Shown in pieces: positions 8,035 to 16,470 of a stretch of DNA of 64,000 nt. Both the position numbers and the translations under genes were made by a program. Source of the stretch: Clostridiales bacterium (GTDB lineage Bacteria; Bacillota; Dethiobacteria; Dethiobacterales; Dethiobacteraceae); the NCBI GenBank assembly GCA_018335855.1, contig JAGXRM010000008.1:1-64000 (forward strand), read 5' to 3'. Below the pieces are notes generated by a model, which was given only the letters and a program-made list of their open reading frames with translations, was not told where the DNA came from and made no database searches. How positions within the stretch are numbered: the stretch's first letter is position 1; each line of letters opens with the position of its first letter.

Positions 8035-8723
8035 AAGTAAATCACCCCTAACAAAAGAACAGCAATAATAGGTCCAATTGAAGCTAGAGCTACAAACCCA
8101 AATCCGTCGGTGGACGAACGTTTTCCAGCTAATACTGAACTAACACCTATACCTAATGCTAAGATGAATGGCACTGTCATTGGCCCTGTCGTAACCCCAC
8201 CCGCATCAAATGATATAGGTACAAATTGAGAAGGGGTAAAACCTGCTAAAGTAAATACCAGGGCATAGCCGGCAATTAAAAGATAATGAATTGGTATATT
8301 TAAAATTACTCGTAGCATGGCAAAGCCAACAGATATGGCAACACCTAGTGCTACTGCATAAATTAATATGTTCTTTGATATTATTCCCTGGGAAACCATA
8401 TCTACCTGAATGGCCAGCACCCGAACATCAGGCTCAGCAACTGTAATAACAAATCCTAATATAAGACCGAAAAATATTACTAGCCATACCTTTCCTGTTT
8501 TCGGTAAATACGAACCAATCAATTCACCAATGGGCAACAAGCCAATATGAACTCCTAATAAAAAAAGAGATAAACCTAGAGTGACCATAATGACACCTAT
8601 AATAAACTGCAGAAACGTATGTAGTGGTAATCTCATCAGAGTAAACTGTAAAAATATCACAAATAAAGTGATAGGCATAACAGCATATATAACTTCTAAA
8701 AATATCTCTTTAATTTTGTTCAT
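8031..8723 (-). CDS. DUF1538 membrane protein, first subunit
   Basis: 230 residues, about seven hydrophobic segments, first gene of the four-gene operon. It contains TVAEPDVRVLAIQV (about 99-112) and FDAGGVTTGPMTVPFILA (about 172-189), the same two signatures as the partner subunit. The acidic residue in AEPDVRVL and the GGVTTGPMT turn are the obvious polar groups within membrane segments. The start is ATG with AAAGGTGGT eight bases upstream. The 86-bp gap to the selenocysteine gene must hold the promoter. Likely role: cation exchange or transport gated by the P-II-like proteins (inference). Confidence 0.8.
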   Translation of the reverse strand: MNKIKEIFLEVIYAVMPITLFVIFLQFTLMRLPLHTFLQFIIGVIMVTLGLSLFLLGVHIGLLPIGELIGSYLPKTGKVWLVIFFGLILGFVITVAEPDVRVLAIQVDMVSQGIISKNILIYAVALGVAISVGFAMLRVILNIPIHYLLIAGYALVFTLAGFTPSQFVPISFDAGGVTTGPMTVPFILALGIGVSSVLAGKRSSTDGFGFVALASIGPIIAVLLLGVIYF

Positions 8724-8809
8724 TTGTAACCACCTTTATTTTTCCTTCGACTTTAAATCCCTCTATATTTTTCTATAATTTGAATTTATGTTCCTGACGT
8801 TAATCTTTC

Positions 8810-9415
8810 TTAACAGTCTGTTAGTATAATTTTTTGCAAGCTATCTTGGAAAGTCTGGTAAGGCTGTGCTCCAGTAATTCGATGTTTCTCATTGATAATA
8901 AAAGTAGGAACTCCTGTGACTCCATCTTTCTGGGCGGCAGCAGAAATTTTTTCTAATCGCTGTTGCCATATCTGGTTTTGCCAGGACTGCTCTGCTTCTC
9001 CTCTGGATAGGCCGATATTTTCGGCTAGTTGCAGCAGGGTTTCCCTGTTGCCTATATCTATTCCTTCCTCAAAATATGCCTGGAACAACTTTTGGTGTAG
9101 CTTATCAAAGACACCGGCTTCTTTAGCATATTCACTAAGAAGTAAGGACAGGCGACTGTTGGCCAGCCAACCGTTAGGCTTGAACTGGATGCCATAGTTC
9201 TTTCCCATTAAATTAAGCTGGTTAAAGAGTTGTTCCTGCATTTGAGCAGGATACAACTGGCTCATGTCCCGTCCCTCGGGTGGGGTTTCCGGATGAATTT
9301 CCAGGCCTAACCATTCGTCTTCAATGGGAAATTGAAGTTTTAGTTTGTCGACAATACCTTTGCCGATATAACAATAAGGTCAAATATAGTCGGAATAGAT
9401 TTTCATTTTAATCAT
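8810..9415 (-). CDS. DsbA/FrnE-like thiol oxidoreductase, probable selenoprotein with UPYC active site
   Basis: Read through an in-frame TGA at 9380-9382 this is a 201-residue protein starting at the ATG at 9415 (TAGGAGAA site nine bases upstream). Residues 5-18 read KIYSDYI-U-PYCYIG, so the UGA falls on the first cysteine of the CPYC motif of the DsbA/FrnE (2-hydroxychromene-2-carboxylate isomerase-like) family. The family pattern continues without any other break: LEIHPETPPEGR (about 42-53), then the helical insertion, then the cis-proline loop GVPTFIINE (about 167-175). A candidate SECIS hairpin follows the UGA. It is the third gene of the rSAM/selenodomain operon. A conventional start after the UGA (ATG at 9265) would remove the active site. 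Alternative: a single-base nonsense mutation from TGC or TGT. Full-length conservation after the codon favours selenocysteine. Confidence 0.75.
9354..9382 (-). promoter_or_regulatory. UGA codon with candidate bacterial SECIS hairpin
   Basis: After the UGA (9382-9380) come 15 bases, then the apical loop GGCAAA (9364-9359) closed by a five-pair stem ATATC/GGTAT (9369-9365 with 9358-9354, one G-U pair). Bacterial SECIS elements lie directly 3' of the UGA and need G near the start of a small apical loop, which is what is seen. Folding is by eye. A competing ACCTT/AAGGT pairing with a larger loop also exists. Confidence 0.55.
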
Positions 9416-9481
9416 GCGCTTATTCTCCTATTCTGCCATGTAAATGCAATCTCCATATTCCACGCCATACTGTCAGCCCTA

Positions 9482-10081
9482 TTAGTATTTATTTTTTCTT
9501 CTTATCCATGCAAACAAATCTTCCGGCCGGTCCACGTCAGTTAGTTTTTCCAGCAAGCCTACTTTGAGTCCGAGTTTCTTCGCAATGGATAATGTTTGCT
9601 GCAGCACATGTTCGCTTCCCCAGTCGATATTGTTAAAAAGACTGGCCTGCAGAGTGCGCATACCAATTAAATAGTAGCCCCCGTCTACTGCGGGTCCTAA
9701 GACGACATCACATTCACTCAATCGGCTAAATGCGTCCTGAATATGCCCGGCGGTAAGGTCGGGGCAGTCACATCCAACGGCGGCAACGCATCCCTTGTGC
9801 CGATGAAATGCATCCGCAAACGCACCCTGTAGCTTCTCGCCAAGATCTCCTTGATCCTGGTGTTTGTATTGCAGATTCTCACCAAGCCATGCTCTCATCC
9901 GTTTTTCATCTCCGCCGTCAAACCAAATTTCGAGTTCCGCGCCGGCACTGCTTAGTGTGTTTACAGTATGTTCCGTCATTTCTTGATGTAGCCTGCTTGC
10001 CTCTTCATTTCCCAGTGCGGATACAAGACGCGTCTTTACTTTGCCCGGTTCAGGATAGCGGGTAAATACTAACAGTTTCAT
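9482..10081 (-). CDS. Arsenosugar-type (rSAM/selenodomain-associated) transferase 1, TIGR04282-like
   Basis: 199 residues, a nucleotide-sugar transferase-like fold related to CofC/MobA enzymes. Seen: the N-terminal MKLLVFTRYPEPGKVKTRL, with the P-x-x-G-x-x-K-T-R-L nucleotide-binding signature, GCDCPDLTAGHI with its aspartates (about 98-109), and VLGPAVDGGYYLIGM (about 127-141). This family is nearly always encoded beside the radical SAM/selenodomain enzyme. Its start overlaps the stop of that gene by four bases (ATGA), so the two are translated together. The reaction is not settled; a role in modifying or activating the arsenosugar or selenium-linked product is inferred from partners only. 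Confidence 0.88.
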   Translation of the reverse strand: MKLLVFTRYPEPGKVKTRLVSALGNEEASRLHQEMTEHTVNTLSSAGAELEIWFDGGDEKRMRAWLGENLQYKHQDQGDLGEKLQGAFADAFHRHKGCVAAVGCDCPDLTAGHIQDAFSRLSECDVVLGPAVDGGYYLIGMRTLQASLFNNIDWGSEHVLQQTLSIAKKLGLKVGLLEKLTDVDRPEDLFAWIRRKNKY

Positions 10082-11040
10082 GACACGTCAGCCTTTAGGG
10101 CTCCCCCACATGATGACCCGGCCCCTGCTGTGCAGCCTAAGCAATGAGCTGCAGTTTGAATCTTTCTTCTTGCCAGATCGCTTTTACTAAACGAAGATAT
10201 ATGTGTAGGACCGCCCCCTATAACTTTGCCTAAAGCCAAATTAAAATCACAATCATAGAGAGTGCCGTCCCAGTCGACTGATAATTGTCGGCGGCACATC
10301 AGACGGTCAAGTGTTCTCATGTTGAATGAGAAACGTAGTAGATCCATGTAATCACGGGCCATGCCCTGACATTTTAATAATCTGGCAAATCGTCCTACCG
10401 GTATGTTGGTTAGTACGAGTAGCCTGGTGAATACTATCCCGTAGCGCTGAAACAACTCATTACGGTAGATAATTTCCAGGTCGGCCTGATTTCCCGGTAG
10501 CACAGCTTCTCCGGGATTATAAACCAACTCCAGTTCAGGGGCTCCGTCTGAGCCATAGCCCAGACTATTTAATACCTTTAGCACTTGTATACTTTTGTCA
10601 AAAACATCGTTGCCGCGCTGCTTAGACACATTTTTCTCCAGATAACAGGGTAAGGAAGCGGCGAGTCCGATTTCCTTTTCCCGCAAGAATGAGGGCAGGT
10701 TTTCCAAGCCAGGCTCATGCATGGCTGTCAGATTTGTTCGCACCTTGACTATGTACCCAAGTTCGCGCAGCTCCGTTACAAACTCACAAAAATATGGATT
10801 TAACTCCGGTGCTCCTCCTGTGAGTTCCACACGGGTTATATCGCTTTTTTCAAGCACGCGCAGTACTTCCTGCATAACAGATCGTCCCATAATTTCGATA
10901 CGCTTTGGTGAAGCTTCCAGATGGCAGTGGTGGCAGGAAAGATTGCAGAGCCTGCCTAAATTAAGCTGGATAGATTCTACATCAAACCCGTGGATAGGGC
11001 CGGCCAATGATTCAAAAATGTCGGCATCATAAAAGTCCAT
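10078..11040 (-). CDS. arsS: Radical SAM/selenodomain protein (ArsS-type arsenosugar biosynthesis), cysteine form
   Basis: 320 residues. The radical SAM cluster motif C-x3-C-x2-C is CNLSCHHC at about 32-39, followed by the SAM-binding ELTGGAPELNP. The C-terminal domain carries HCLGCTAGAGSSCGG (about 297-311), the Cys-rich signature of TIGR04167. Many members have selenocysteine in this domain; here the last cysteine of the motif is an ordinary TGT codon, so this copy is the cysteine form. Family members are linked to deoxyadenosyl transfer to methylated arsenic. No arsM is in the window. It is the first gene of the leftward unit, 79 bp from the divergent flavoprotein gene, with a probable shared promoter region at 11041-11128. 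Confidence 0.88.
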   Translation of the reverse strand: MDFYDADIFESLAGPIHGFDVESIQLNLGRLCNLSCHHCHLEASPKRIEIMGRSVMQEVLRVLEKSDITRVELTGGAPELNPYFCEFVTELRELGYIVKVRTNLTAMHEPGLENLPSFLREKEIGLAASLPCYLEKNVSKQRGNDVFDKSIQVLKVLNSLGYGSDGAPELELVYNPGEAVLPGNQADLEIIYRNELFQRYGIVFTRLLVLTNIPVGRFARLLKCQGMARDYMDLLRFSFNMRTLDRLMCRRQLSVDWDGTLYDCDFNLALGKVIGGGPTHISSFSKSDLARRKIQTAAHCLGCTAGAGSSCGGALKADVS

Positions 11041-11128
11041 ATTACTCTCCCTGTTTTCTTACTGGAATGTTAATCTTTTTTATTTTAATTTTATGTTAAA
11101 ATAAAAAAAAAGGCAAAGGATGATTCGG

Positions 11129-12496
11129 ATGCCGGTGAAAACATATGATGTCGTTGTCGTGGGCGGCGGTGCTGCCGGGCTGGTTGCGGCTGTGGCTGCC
11201 GGCGCTTTTGGCGCCCGCACAGCATTGGTGGAAATAGACCGTCTGGGTGGAGAATGCTCCTGGACAGGCTGTGTGCCGTCTAAAGCGTTGATAGCCGCCG
11301 CTTCCCTTGCCCATCGTTCCGGACACATTCCCGGGAATGTGATGGAGCATGTCCTCGATACGGTACAAAAAGCCAGTAAAAGCTCCAAGGCGAGAAATTT
11401 GCTCAAAAGATATCAGGTTGATCTTTTATTTGGGCCTTCTGCCTTTAAAAACAGAAATACACTGGAATTACCCGATACAACGATAACGGCCGGTAAATTT
11501 ATACTCTGCACCGGTTCATCCGCCCTGCGGCCTGATATTCCCGGCTTACGTGACGGATATCTTACCAACCGGGAAGTCTGGGATTTGCCTGCCCCGCCAG
11601 CATCTCTGCTGGTGATTGGCGGCGGACCCATTGGCACCGAACTGGCCCAGGCTTTTCATCGCCTGGGCACAAAAGTCACGCTGATTCACTCCCGTGACAG
11701 GCTCCTTCCCAGGGATGATGCGGAATTGGCCGGTGAACTCACCGGATTACTTGCAGAGGATGGCTTGGATATTCGCCTGAACTCCCGTGTCCGGGAAGTG
11801 GAGAAAACAGAAACCGGCTGGCGGGTAAATGCCGGATCGGATAACCTTTTCGGGGAACATCTGCTGGTCTCTCTGGGCCGGACCGCTAATGCAGAAGGGC
11901 TGAACCTGGAAGCGGCAGGTGTGGAGTTCAGCCGGGAGCAGATTAAAACAGATAAATACCTGCGCACAACAGCCCCGAACATCTGGGCTGCCGGCGACTG
12001 TACCGGTGGACTGCGCTTCTCCCATATTGCCGAGATTGAAGCCAAAACCGCGGTCCGCAACGCCCTCTTTCCCTTTAACAGCCGACCAGATTACCAGGGT
12101 GCTCCCTGGGCAACATTCACGGATCCGGAGTTGGCTCACCTGGGGCTGACGGAAGAAGAGTGCAAAGAACAAAACCTGAAATACAGCGTTTATTACCAGC
12201 CGTTTGCCGGCGACGACCGGGCAATTGCTGATGAAACCACCGATGGCCGGGTTAAAATACTCTCCTCTCCCTTGGGCAAGCTACTGGGTGTTCATATCCT
12301 GGGTCCCCGGGCCGGTGAATTGATCAACGAATTTGTGCTGGCACGTCGTAAGGGTCTGCGACTGCATGATATCGGCCTGACCGCCCATGTCTATCCCACA
12401 CTGGGGCTGGCCGGACAGCGTGCGGCAGATGAATGGTTTGCCGGCTGGGCCGCCCATCCCTGGGCAAAACAACTGTTTCGGATGTTTAGGCGATGA
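11129..12496 (+). CDS. Pyridine nucleotide-disulfide oxidoreductase (mercuric reductase/lipoamide dehydrogenase-like)
   Basis: 455 residues from the ATG at 11129, chosen because AAAGGA lies eight bases upstream; the ATG at 11120 overlaps that site. Seen: FAD-binding VVVGGGAAGLVAA near the N-terminus, the redox-active disulfide GGECSWTGCVPSK (C-x4-C), the NAD(P)-binding VIGGGPIGTELA, the second FAD motif IWAAGDCTG, and a dimerisation domain with the catalytic HVYPT. There is no N-terminal heavy-metal domain and no C-terminal cysteine pair as in MerA, so mercury reduction is unlikely. It is co-transcribed with transferase 2 and divergent from the radical SAM unit. It may supply electrons to that pathway or to the DsbA-like selenoprotein (inference). 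Confidence 0.88.
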   Translation: MPVKTYDVVVVGGGAAGLVAAVAAGAFGARTALVEIDRLGGECSWTGCVPSKALIAAASLAHRSGHIPGNVMEHVLDTVQKASKSSKARNLLKRYQVDLLFGPSAFKNRNTLELPDTTITAGKFILCTGSSALRPDIPGLRDGYLTNREVWDLPAPPASLLVIGGGPIGTELAQAFHRLGTKVTLIHSRDRLLPRDDAELAGELTGLLAEDGLDIRLNSRVREVEKTETGWRVNAGSDNLFGEHLLVSLGRTANAEGLNLEAAGVEFSREQIKTDKYLRTTAPNIWAAGDCTGGLRFSHIAEIEAKTAVRNALFPFNSRPDYQGAPWATFTDPELAHLGLTEEECKEQNLKYSVYYQPFAGDDRAIADETTDGRVKILSSPLGKLLGVHILGPRAGELINEFVLARRKGLRLHDIGLTAHVYPTLGLAGQRAADEWFAGWAAHPWAKQLFRMFRR

Positions 12497-13161
12497 TTTC
12501 GGTTATTGTGCCTACGTATAATGAGGAAAAGCTTTTGCCATTATGCCTGGAACATGTGCGAAACCAGCAGGAACCGTGCGAACTAATTATTTCTGACGGG
12601 GGCAGTACAGATCATACCCTGGATATTGCACGGCGGTATACGGACATGATTGTGAAAAACGAGGCACCCAATCTGGCAGGCCAGCTTAATGCCGGAGCGG
12701 CGCTTGCTGGCGGGGAAATGCTGCTTTTTCTTCACGCCGACTCCATCCTTTCCCCGAGTTGTCTTTCCCGCTTACGTCAGCTACCATCCGACGTAATGGG
12801 CGGCGCTTTTACCATGTTTGTGGAAGGCGAACGGTTTTTCTATCGCGTCTTGTCTGTTGGGGGCAATCTTTATTGCCGTATATCAGGCACATATTTCGGT
12901 GACCGCGGCATCTTTGTTCGTAACCATACTTTTCAGGAACTAAACGGTTTTACCCACCTGCCCATTATGACGGATGTGGACTTTTCACGCCGCCTGAAAA
13001 CGTTGGGTAAGACTATGCTACTTCCGGGACCGGTCATTACCAGCGGCCGCAAGTTTGACAAGGAAAGCCCATGGCGTACTCTGTATCTGATTTCGTATGC
13101 ACTGATTGCTTTCAGGCTAAACGCTGACTTGCAGAAAGTCAAAGAAAAATATTACTCATAA
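12493..13161 (+). CDS. Arsenosugar-type (rSAM/selenodomain-associated) transferase 2, TIGR04283-like GT2
   Basis: 222 residues with a GT-A glycosyltransferase family 2 fold: N-terminal ISVIVPTYNEEKLLP, the DGGSTDHT block (about 35-42), LLFLHADS with its metal-binding H-A-D (about 77-83), and GDRGIFVRNHTF, a characteristic stretch of TIGR04283. The last 30 residues are hydrophobic (LYLISYALIAFRL), so it may touch the membrane. The start ATG overlaps the stop of the flavoprotein gene by four bases. With transferase 1 and the radical SAM gene it completes the usual trio, here split over two divergent operons. Confidence 0.87.
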   Translation: MISVIVPTYNEEKLLPLCLEHVRNQQEPCELIISDGGSTDHTLDIARRYTDMIVKNEAPNLAGQLNAGAALAGGEMLLFLHADSILSPSCLSRLRQLPSDVMGGAFTMFVEGERFFYRVLSVGGNLYCRISGTYFGDRGIFVRNHTFQELNGFTHLPIMTDVDFSRRLKTLGKTMLLPGPVITSGRKFDKESPWRTLYLISYALIAFRLNADLQKVKEKYYS

Positions 13162-13180
13162 CCTCAGTCACTGAAAGAAT

Positions 13181-13206
13181 AAAAAAGTCCCGAGCCATCG
13201 CACGGG
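13181..13206 (-). terminator. Leftward terminator of the SDH-type protease gene
   Basis: Read on the minus strand: CCCG-T-GC, loop GATG, GC-T-CGGG (13206-13189, one mismatch), then six Ts (13186-13181). It lies between the convergent transferase 2 and protease genes. Confidence 0.6.
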
Positions 13207-13274
13207 TTTAGAGATAAACATACATGTATTTAAACTTGTAATAATGGAGGTATGCATAAGGAGTCATTCTGCAC

Positions 13275-14102
13275 TTACCTGCGCTTATCACTGGTTTCCG
13301 CTGGAAGCGGAATGTATTGTACAGAGGGCCTTCTTTGCGGAGGCTGTGGATATAAATCCATTAGGCTGTAAATTTCCAGGGGTACGTCCGTAGAGACCTT
13401 CAGCCCAAAGTCTCGCAGCATATCACTGCGTATTGGATAATCATGTGTCCATTTCCCCTGGCTGAGCAATTTGGCAGTCTTGTGGGCGTTCTCCTCGTTC
13501 AAGTGTTTTTTCAATAAAAGAAAGATTGTCTCTTCAACCTGTATTAACGCCTTTTTGGCAATATCGGCGAGAATCAGTGTTTGGTCATCCACTTCGTCCC
13601 TGCTTTTTTGCTCAACCGTACTGATAATCGATGCCGCTGGAAAACTGCCGATCTGGGGATCCACCGGTCCAAGTACGGCATTATCATCCATGACGATTTC
13701 ATCGGCTGCCAGAGCAATCATCGTGCCGCCCGACATAGCGTAATGGGGAACAAAGACCGTAACTTTGGCCGGATGTTTTTGTAACGCCGTTGAAATCTGC
13801 TCGGATGCCAGGACAAGCCCCCCCGGAGTATGAAGAATTAGATCTATGGGTACATGGTCTGGTGTCAAACGAATCGCCCGTAGAATCAATTCTGAATCCT
13901 CGATATTAATAAACCGTGTTAGGGGGATGCCTAAAAAACTTAAGTGCTCCTGTCTGTGAATTAACGTGATAACCCGAGAACCCCGCTTTCCCTGTAAATA
14001 ACGCAATAGCTTCAAGCGATTTGAGTCGAGACGACGCTGTTTGATCATCGGTAAAAAAGCGGATAGGATAAAGAACACCCAAATAATTAGCACAGGATTC
14101 AT
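13275..14102 (-). CDS. SDH/SppA-type membrane serine protease (ClpP superfamily)
   Basis: 275 residues when started at the ATG at 14102, which has AAGGGG nine bases upstream and begins directly with a membrane helix (PVLIIWVFFILSAFLP). The frame extends 18 codons further, but that stretch is not protein-like. ClpP-fold signs: DLILHTPGGLVLAS (oxyanion strand), HYAMSGGTMIALAADEIVMD with the predicted nucleophile serine in MSGGT, and AVLGPVDPQIG, all typical of the SDH_sah/serine dehydrogenase proteinase family (PF01972). Probable function: membrane-bound degradation of membrane peptides or proteins. It has its own terminator and sits alone next to a decayed gene. Confidence 0.82.
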   Translation of the reverse strand: MNPVLIIWVFFILSAFLPMIKQRRLDSNRLKLLRYLQGKRGSRVITLIHRQEHLSFLGIPLTRFINIEDSELILRAIRLTPDHVPIDLILHTPGGLVLASEQISTALQKHPAKVTVFVPHYAMSGGTMIALAADEIVMDDNAVLGPVDPQIGSFPAASIISTVEQKSRDEVDDQTLILADIAKKALIQVEETIFLLLKKHLNEENAHKTAKLLSQGKWTHDYPIRSDMLRDFGLKVSTDVPLEIYSLMDLYPQPPQRRPSVQYIPLPAETSDKRR

Positions 14103-14134
14103 TGTCAACAACCCCTTTTTACTTGGAAGTAATG

Positions 14135-14799
14135 TTACAGGCAAATCCAGAACCATTCCATATACTCAGGTGCATTGATAATTCTGATGTCAGACGGAAG
14201 ATGTATGTGGTTCCCGCGACCATACCGAAAGGCCCTAAAACCCTCCTCATACACAAAGCCGCACGTCCGGTAGCTCTGCTCATCATTTATTTTTTCGACC
14301 CAATAACTGTTTACTATCCTTGCGGCACCCAATGATTCACGCCATTTCAATCCGTATGTCAATTTTTTTTTTGTCAGCCAGCGATAAAATTACGTCAAGT
14401 GCTGTGATTACCCCGTCGCGGAAAAGATCATTGCGTGTATTATGCGGCAGGATTTCTACATTTTCAAATGTTGCCCGGGAGCGTTTACCTCTTATTAGCA
14501 CATCCGGCACTACAACTCCATTGTTCTTTTGCCTGTTTTGTGTTTCAGTGTTGAAATTCTCATGAATCTTTTTTATATCCACGGCAGTAGTCTGATAAAA
14601 TGTAATATGCATTCCATCCTTATATGGAAAATGGTCCATTCTGAAAAACATTTTTTTCAGGCCACCCTCCATCATAATACGCTACATACCACCAGTTTTG
14701 TTTCCCGTTAATCGAATCAATAACGTAAGTATTAAGGTTCTCAGTTTTCTCTAGTTTTTCTTTTTTATTAAACGGGAAAAGCAATCTCAAAATTTTCAC
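14135..14799 (-). pseudogene. Frameshifted gene with a DUF4430-like N-terminal part
   Basis: Three frames together read as one protein. From a GTG at 14799 (AAAGG upstream) the first frame gives a segment with YVIDSINGKQNWWYVAYYDG, resembling the SINGxxxxWWYYxNG core of DUF4430 cobalamin-binding-like domains. After an A-run near 14650 the next frame continues (FFRMDHFPYKDGMHITFYQT through to KKKIDI at about 14365). After a run of nine As near 14370 a third frame carries on (TYGLKWRESLGAARIVNSYW) to a stop at 14135. Two homopolymer frameshifts mean a pseudogene, or sequencing errors in A-runs. Confidence 0.6.
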
Positions 14800-14924
14800 A
14801 CCTTTTGCTCAGTTGTGATGATGCAATGGAATTTAGTAGAGAACTAATCATATTATCTTCTGTAGTGTAATTCGGTATTCATGTTCCTGTTATCATTGGT
14901 ATCTCGAGTCATTCCTAGATAACA

Positions 14925-14953
14925 TTGATAATTAATAGCAACTAAGGTATAAT
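14925..14953 (+). promoter_or_regulatory. SigmaA-type promoter of the DUF3179 gene
   Basis: TTGATA (14925-14930), a 17-bp spacer and a perfect TATAAT (14948-14953), 33 bp before the start codon. Confidence 0.7.
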
Positions 14954-14986
14954 TACTACAGAAAGCACTTTGAATGCACCGGGGGT

Positions 14987-16009
14987 ATGATAATGAAATT
15001 TAGACAGAATATAATTAAGCCGGCTGTTGGCACAGTGATTATACTGTCTCTTTTCTTAGCCGGTTGCAACATCGGACAAAAGGAAGGAGGTCAGGTCGTA
15101 TTGCCAAGGGAAAGCATCTTGGGCTTTGATGTAAGCTTTAGCCTGATACCTGTGGAAGAAATAAAGGCAGGAGGGCCGCCAAAAGACGGGATACCAGCTA
15201 TCACTTCTCCTGAAGTGCTCTCTGCCGGCGAAGCTGGCTATCTGTCACCGAAAGATTTGGTTATTGGGGTGGCAATGGACGGTGAAGCCAGAGCCTACCC
15301 GCTTAAAATACTGATGTGGCACGAAATCGTCAATGATGAGTTGGCTGGCCATTCTTTTGCAGTTACGTATTGCCCTCTTTGCAACTCCGGTTTGGTTTTT
15401 AACCGTGAGGTAGGAGGGGAGATTCGGGAATTTGGAGTCAGCGGCTTACTATGGCAGTCCAATGTACTCATGTATGACCGGCAGCAGGATACAAGTGTTG
15501 AAAGCCTTTGGAGCCAGGCGCAGATGCGGGCTGTAACCGGACCTGCCGCCAGGGATGATTTGATGTTTGAACTGCTTTCATCGCAACTGGTAAGTTGGGA
15601 AGAGTGGTTGCAGGATTATCCTGAAACCACTGTCATATCTGACCGTACAGGCTTTACGCGTAACTACGGCGGGGATCCGTATGCAAGTTATTTTGCCACG
15701 GACAAATTGATGTTCCCTGTTGATAAAAATACTGACAGGCCTGCAGGATTTACAGATAAGGAAATGATGGTTGTCGTTTTTGCAAATAATGAGGCCAGGG
15801 CCTATGCTGTCAGTGATGTGGCTGCTCAGGCACAGGGCATTTTGGACGATGAACTGGGAGGCCGTGTGGTGCACCTGCAACATGCCGGCAGAAGTAACAG
15901 TGTTACAGTCAGCTATGCCGATTCAGACGACAGCCCACCGGTTGCATATATGTTTTGGTTTGTGCTGAGTTCTCAACTACCTGAAATTGAGATATACCGG
16001 CCTAACTAA
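14987..16009 (+). CDS. DUF3179 lipoprotein
   Basis: 340 residues. The N-terminus is a lipoprotein signal peptide ending in the lipobox LAGC (cysteine near residue 27), so the protein is anchored outside the cell. The body carries DUF3179 hallmarks: DLVIGVAMDGEARAYPLKIL, WHEIVND, AVTYCPLCNSGLVFNR with its C-x2-C pair, and QSNVLMYDR. The CPLC pair could bind metal or be redox-active, but the function of the family is unknown. The start may be ATG 14987 or 14993; GGGGG lies just upstream. A four-helix membrane protein follows after 21 bp and probably shares the transcript. Confidence 0.82.
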   Translation: MIMKFRQNIIKPAVGTVIILSLFLAGCNIGQKEGGQVVLPRESILGFDVSFSLIPVEEIKAGGPPKDGIPAITSPEVLSAGEAGYLSPKDLVIGVAMDGEARAYPLKILMWHEIVNDELAGHSFAVTYCPLCNSGLVFNREVGGEIREFGVSGLLWQSNVLMYDRQQDTSVESLWSQAQMRAVTGPAARDDLMFELLSSQLVSWEEWLQDYPETTVISDRTGFTRNYGGDPYASYFATDKLMFPVDKNTDRPAGFTDKEMMVVVFANNEARAYAVSDVAAQAQGILDDELGGRVVHLQHAGRSNSVTVSYADSDDSPPVAYMFWFVLSSQLPEIEIYRPN

Positions 16010-16030
16010 GCAGGGAAGAAAAGGACGATT

Positions 16031-16444
16031 ATGTTGTCTGCAAAGAGTAAAACAAATGCTTTAACAGTGCCGAATGGACTGCGCTTGTGGTTTATTATCC
16101 ATTTTGTTGTGGATATCACCTTTGCAATCCCGCTTTTTTTTATACCGGAGACTGTACTTGGTATTGTGGGCTGGCCAAATGTTGATCCACTAGCAACCCG
16201 CTTGGTAGCGGCTGCCCTTTTTGGCATTGGAACGGAATCGTTCTTGGGCAGGAATGGCTCCGTCGAAAGGTTTCAGGGCATGCTGAATTTGAAGATAATC
16301 TGGTCTGTGTTTGCCGTTATGGCAATAGCAATTACAATGGTTACACACCCTTTGTATGTAAATGTTCTAACATGGGCGGGGTTGGTTATATTTAGCTTTT
16401 TCCTACTTCTGTGGAGCTATTGGAAACTTCTTTTGAGGTATTAA
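16031..16444 (+). CDS. Four-helix membrane protein, unknown function
   Basis: 137 residues with hydrophobic segments at about 20-45, 58-74, 86-108 and 112-132. It starts at ATG with AAAAGGACG upstream. The first loop holds FIPETVLGIVGWPNVDPLATRLVAAALFGIGTES, a pattern seen in small DUF4345/YphA-like membrane proteins, though I would not assign a family firmly. It is the second gene of a unit with the DUF3179 lipoprotein, and a strong hairpin follows. Confidence 0.6.
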   Translation: MLSAKSKTNALTVPNGLRLWFIIHFVVDITFAIPLFFIPETVLGIVGWPNVDPLATRLVAAALFGIGTESFLGRNGSVERFQGMLNLKIIWSVFAVMAIAITMVTHPLYVNVLTWAGLVIFSFFLLLWSYWKLLLRY

Positions 16445-16470
16445 TATGTCATCATCTGTCAGATGGGGCG

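Noticed and set aside
10078-10120. Selenocysteine in the C-terminal domain of the radical SAM protein
   Set aside because: The expected position is a TGT cysteine codon, and the only TGA is the real stop after the domain.
11129-12496. Mercuric reductase merA
   Set aside because: It lacks the N-terminal heavy-metal domain, the C-terminal vicinal cysteines and any mer neighbours; it fits a generic disulfide oxidoreductase.
14337-14675. Independent 112-residue gene
   Set aside because: Both ends continue naturally in other frames across A-runs, so it is one piece of a frameshifted gene.
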